Source of the DNA: Alphaproteobacteria bacterium
GTDB lineage: Bacteria > Pseudomonadota > Alphaproteobacteria > Micropepsales > Micropepsaceae
Assembly (NCBI GenBank): GCA_017307315.1
Contig: JAFKFF010000100.1
Location: forward strand, 1 to 16,604
Direction of reading: 5' to 3'
Length of the DNA: 16,604 nt
Shown here: positions 13,864-16,604 of the stretch, one piece after another
Layout of the letters: each line of letters starts with the position of its first letter
Position numbering within the stretch: position 1 is the stretch's first letter
Translations under genes and position numbers: made by a program
The notes under the pieces: generated by a model
The model's database searches: none
Told to the model about the DNA's origin: nothing
Seen by the model: only the letters and a program-made list of their open reading frames with translations

Positions 13864-14652
13864 ATGGCCGCGAACACATTGCCGGAAACCTTCCGCCTCG
13901 ACGGCCGCATCGCCTTCGTTTCCGCCGCGCGCGGGCATCTGGGGCAAGCCATGACGCGGGCGCTGGCCGAGGCGGGGGCGCATGTGATCGTCAACGGCCG
14001 GGACGAAGCGAAACTCGCCCAATTCGAAGCGGCCCTGCGCGCGGAAGGTCTTTCGGTGGCGCGCGCGGCCTTCGATGTGGGGAATCCGGCCGCGGTTCGC
14101 GCCTTTTTCGCCAGCCTGCCGCGCCTCGATATCCTGGTCAACAATGCCGTCTCGATGCAGGTGAAAAGTTTCGCGAACCTTGCGCCGGAAGATTTCGCCG
14201 CGACCTATGCCAGCGCCGTCACCGCTGCGTTCGAAGCGGCCCGCGCCGCGCGGCCGGCGCTGCAGGCGGCTGTGGCCGCGGCGGGCGATGCCAGCATCGT
14301 CAACATCGCGTCCATGTACGGACAGGTCGCGCCTGATGGGCGCCTCTATCCCGCGCGCGAGAATCAGAGCCCGTTCCATTACGGCCCCGCCAAGGCGGGA
14401 CTGCTGCAACTGACCCGTCACCTTGCCGCCGAACTGGGGCCGGACGGGATCCGCGTCAACGCTCTGGTGCCGGGTCCTTTCCCCGCCCGGATCGACGCGG
14501 ACCTGGCGGCTAGCCTGTCGGGCCGCACCATGCTGGGGCGTCTGGGCCAGGCGCGCGAGATCGGCGGACCGCTTCTGTTCCTGGCCTCGCCCGCGTCCAG
14601 CTACATGACCGGCGCCGCCCTCAACATTGATGGTGGCTGGACGGCTTGGTGA
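13864..14652 (+). CDS. Short-chain dehydrogenase/reductase (SDR)
   Basis: The 262-residue protein has the classical SDR fold and length. NNA is at 93-95. The catalytic triad is Ser150 (NIAS), Tyr173 and Lys177 (YGPAK). RVNALVPGPF (197-206) follows, and the C-terminus SYMTGAALNIDGGW is typical. The cofactor loop is unusual: VSAARGHLG (19-27) stands where TGxxxGxG is expected, so the first glycine is Ala21 and the second is replaced by His25. NGR after the second strand (44-46) suggests NADP(H), which is inference. The substrate is unknown. ATG 13864 was chosen for GAGG 6 bases upstream; an in-frame GTG at 13852 is less likely. The patatin-like gene begins 11 bases after its stop, so they form an operon. 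An intrinsic terminator lies in its leader. Confidence 0.9.
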   Translation: MAANTLPETFRLDGRIAFVSAARGHLGQAMTRALAEAGAHVIVNGRDEAKLAQFEAALRAEGLSVARAAFDVGNPAAVRAFFASLPRLDILVNNAVSMQVKSFANLAPEDFAATYASAVTAAFEAARAARPALQAAVAAAGDASIVNIASMYGQVAPDGRLYPARENQSPFHYGPAKAGLLQLTRHLAAELGPDGIRVNALVPGPFPARIDADLAASLSGRTMLGRLGQAREIGGPLLFLASPASSYMTGAALNIDGGWTAW

Positions 14653-14663
14653 TAGAACGGGCC

Positions 14664-16508
14664 ATGCCGTTTCTTTCTTCCTTCCGCATCGGACAGCAGA
14701 CCGTCTATCCCGAAGAATTGCGCGAAAGGCTCCAGGGGTTCGCGCTTCTGGAAAGTGTCGGCGATGGCGCCCTCAAGACCCTGCTCGCCGAGGCCAACTG
14801 GTTCGGGCTGCCCGGCGGCATGCTGCTCGACCGGGAAGGCGACAATGACGCGGCCCTGTTCCTGGTGGTGACGGGTTCGCTGGGCGTCTTCGTCGCCGAT
14901 GCCCAAGGCCAGCGCCGCATGGTGGCGCATGTGCCGGCCGGCGAGACGGTGGGCGAGATGTCCTTGATCGCCCGCGATCACGGCCACAGCGCCCAGCTGG
15001 TGGCGCTGCGCGACACCGAATTGCTGCGCATCAGCGCGGACGGATTCGAAGCCCTGATCGCCCGCCATCCCAAGGTGATGGTCAATCTGATGCGGGTCTT
15101 GGTGAAGCGGCTGGCGGCCGCCAACCGCAGCGGCGGCGACGGCGCGCGCTCCAAGACCTTCGCCATCGTGCCGCTGCAGGATCATTTGGAAGCGGCCCCC
15201 GTCGCGCACCGCATCGCCAATGCGCTGGTGGAAATGGGAAGCCGCGCCGCCGTGCTGGACATCAGCGCCAGCGAGCAGAGCGCGGAATGGTTCAACAGCT
15301 TCGAGGCGGCGCATGACGTGGTCTTCTATCGCGGCGACGCGCCCGACAGCGCCTGGACCCATCAATGTCTGCGCCAGGCCGACCGCATCTTTCTTTTGGC
15401 GCGCGCCGATCAGCCTTTGCCGCTGAGGCCGCTCGATCTTCCCGCATTCAAGGAGCGGGCGAGCGGGCTTCCCGAACTTCTGCTGCTGCACCCGGTGGGC
15501 TCGAAGGCGGGCCTGCCGGAACATTTCTCGCTCCGCTCGGGCCTGTTCGAATCCCACCACCATATCCGCGCCAACAACACCGCCGACGTGCACCGGCTGG
15601 CGCGCTTCATCGCCGGACGCGCGGTGGGGCTGGTGCTGGCGGGCGGCGGGGCGCGGGGCTTCGCCCATATCGGCGTCATCAAGGCGCTGATGGAAGCGGA
15701 AGTGCCGTTCGACCATCTGGGCGGCACGTCGATCGGGGCGATCATCGCCTCGGGCCTGGCGCATGAATGGGGCGTCGAGGAACTGACCGACCGCATGCGG
15801 TCGGTGTTCGTCACCAACAATCCGCTCGACGATTACACCCTGCCTTTGATCGCGTTGTTGCGCGGGCGCAAGGCGAGCCGGATGCTCAAGGCCAATTTCG
15901 GCGACACCCGCATCGAGGAGCTGCCCAAGCCGTTCTTCTGCGTTTCATCCGACCTCACCACCGGGCGGATCCATGAGCACCGCGCGGGGCCCCTGTGGCG
16001 GGCCTTGCGCGCCAGCGTGGCGCTGCCCGGCATCCTGCCGCCGGTGATCCATCACGGCCATCTTCTGGTCGATGGCGGGGTGATGAACAATCTGCCGGTG
16101 GACGTGATGCGCGAGCACGCCATCGGCGCCGGGCCCATCATCGCCTGCGACATCACCGGCGAGATCGACCTGCAGGCGCGGGAGGAAAATTACGGCGAAA
16201 AACCCTGGCGCTGGCTGATCAAGAACCGCATGAAGGGCCATCCCTCGATCGTGTCGATCCTGATGCGCTCGGGGACGGTGGGTTCGGAGGCCCAGCGCCG
16301 CATCGTGCGCGAGCAGGCCGATTATCTGATCGAGCCGCCCATGCCCTCGATCGGCCTGCGCGACTGGAAGAAGTTCGACCAGGCGATTCGCGAGGGCTAT
16401 GAAACCGCCGCCGCCTTCATCGAGAAGAACGGCGTGCCTCTGACTCATGTCTGGAGCGACGGCCCCGCGATGGCGATTCCGAAACGCGCCGGATCTTTTC
16501 CTTCCTAA
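14664..16508 (+). CDS. Patatin-like phospholipase with N-terminal cyclic-nucleotide-type domain (NTE-like)
   Basis: The 614-residue protein has three parts. A cNMP-binding-type beta-roll spans about 25-150, with GETVGEMSLI at 93-102. A middle region of about 165-315 has no motif I recognise. The patatin domain follows (about 322-485): oxyanion loop GGGARG (327-332), nucleophile Ser356 in GTSIG, and the dyad Asp470 in DGGVMNNLP. This matches the bacterial relatives of neuropathy target esterase, membrane-associated lysophospholipases. His108 replaces the Arg that normally contacts the cyclic phosphate, so cAMP binding is doubtful. No transmembrane helix or signal peptide is obvious. ATG 14664 lies 11 bases after the SDR stop; GTG 14649 overlaps that stop as GTGA and is an alternative start. 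A double-hairpin repeat follows directly and may act as the operon's 3' end. Confidence 0.93.
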   Translation: MPFLSSFRIGQQTVYPEELRERLQGFALLESVGDGALKTLLAEANWFGLPGGMLLDREGDNDAALFLVVTGSLGVFVADAQGQRRMVAHVPAGETVGEMSLIARDHGHSAQLVALRDTELLRISADGFEALIARHPKVMVNLMRVLVKRLAAANRSGGDGARSKTFAIVPLQDHLEAAPVAHRIANALVEMGSRAAVLDISASEQSAEWFNSFEAAHDVVFYRGDAPDSAWTHQCLRQADRIFLLARADQPLPLRPLDLPAFKERASGLPELLLLHPVGSKAGLPEHFSLRSGLFESHHHIRANNTADVHRLARFIAGRAVGLVLAGGGARGFAHIGVIKALMEAEVPFDHLGGTSIGAIIASGLAHEWGVEELTDRMRSVFVTNNPLDDYTLPLIALLRGRKASRMLKANFGDTRIEELPKPFFCVSSDLTTGRIHEHRAGPLWRALRASVALPGILPPVIHHGHLLVDGGVMNNLPVDVMREHAIGAGPIIACDITGEIDLQAREENYGEKPWRWLIKNRMKGHPSIVSILMRSGTVGSEAQRRIVREQADYLIEPPMPSIGLRDWKKFDQAIREGYETAAAFIEKNGVPLTHVWSDGPAMAIPKRAGSFPS

Positions 16509-16510
16509 TT

Positions 16511-16583
16511 GCCCCCATCTGTCTTCCTCAGGCAAGCCTTCGGAAGACATCTTCCCCCGTCAGGCCTTCGGCCACGGGGGAAG
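16511..16583 (+). repeat. Double-hairpin dispersed repeat, copy 3
   Basis: The element begins GCCCCCATC two bases after the patatin stop codon. The first hairpin has perfect 8-bp arms TGTCTTCC (16520-16527) and GGAAGACA (16542-16549), with inner AGGC-aa-GCCT. The second has perfect 10-bp arms CTTCCCCCGT (16551-16560) and ACGGGGGAAG (16574-16583), with inner GGCC-TTC-GGCC. Similarity to copy 1 continues through AAGAAAG. GCCTGAG (16587-16593) is also complementary to CTCAGGC (16527-16533), which allows an alternative fold. Confidence 0.88.
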
Positions 16584-16604
16584 AAAGCCTGAGCCTAGGC
16601 GCAC

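Noticed and set aside
13287..14336. 349-codon plus-strand frame running from the TPR-like gene into the SDR gene
   Set aside because: It is antisense to one gene and out of frame with the other, is Gly/Arg-rich, and crosses an intrinsic terminator. It has no family features.
227..16583. CRISPR array or insertion sequence explaining the repeated hairpins
   Set aside because: The copies are kilobases apart, in mixed orientation, with no spacers, no cas genes, no transposase and no target-site duplications that I could see.

Overview
The window is GC-rich DNA, with strong G/C preference at third codon positions, from what looks like an alphaproteobacterium. The evidence is the gene set: a TIGR02186-type (Alph_Pro_TM) protein coupled to a TauE/SafE exporter, a PodJ-like polarity protein with Sel1 repeats, an alphaproteobacterial-style Crp/Fnr regulator, and motifs that look like CtrA and CcrM (GANTC) sites. 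I cannot name the genus. No rRNA, tRNA, transposase, integrase or CRISPR array was seen, so this reads as chromosomal DNA rather than a mobile island.

Layout. Positions 1-171 hold the 5' end of a DUF423 membrane protein gene (minus strand, cut by the window edge). It is divergent from an alpha/beta hydrolase gene (309-1040). A regulatory region (1041-1298) follows, with three CCGT-N2-ACGG palindromes and a possible 49-codon upstream ORF, then a Crp/Fnr regulator (1299-2048). Next come two genes of the ligase-associated DNA-repair set: the Lhr-like DEXH helicase (2091-4574) and the PdeM phosphoesterase (4555-5304), overlapping each other. On the minus strand, TauE/SafE (5978-6892) and the TIGR02186 protein (5229-5978) form a coupled pair that runs tail-to-tail into pdeM with a 76-bp overlap. 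The PodJ-like Sel1 protein (7011-9473, minus) lies upstream of that pair. A 454-bp gap (9474-9927) holds candidate cell-cycle sites and two hairpin elements.

Further along the minus strand are a secreted TPR-like protein (12432-13646), a strong terminator, a small membrane protein (11817-12353), a thiolase (10583-11788) and a CAP-domain lipoprotein (9928-10578). The last three are closely packed. Divergent from the TPR gene is a plus-strand pair, an SDR oxidoreductase (13864-14652) and a patatin-like phospholipase with an N-terminal cyclic-nucleotide-type domain (14664-16508). Their leader contains a well-formed intrinsic terminator.

The most notable pattern outside the genes is a dispersed double-hairpin repeat of about 75-80 bp. 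It occurs three times (227-298 reversed, 9640-9713, 16511-16583), and its helices differ between copies by paired, compensating changes. A fourth, related hairpin lies at 9802-9850. I see no clear new defence or mobile system. The unexplained signals are mainly regulatory: the repeat family, the CCGT-N2-ACGG array with its coupled small ORF, and terminators in the leaders of two genes.
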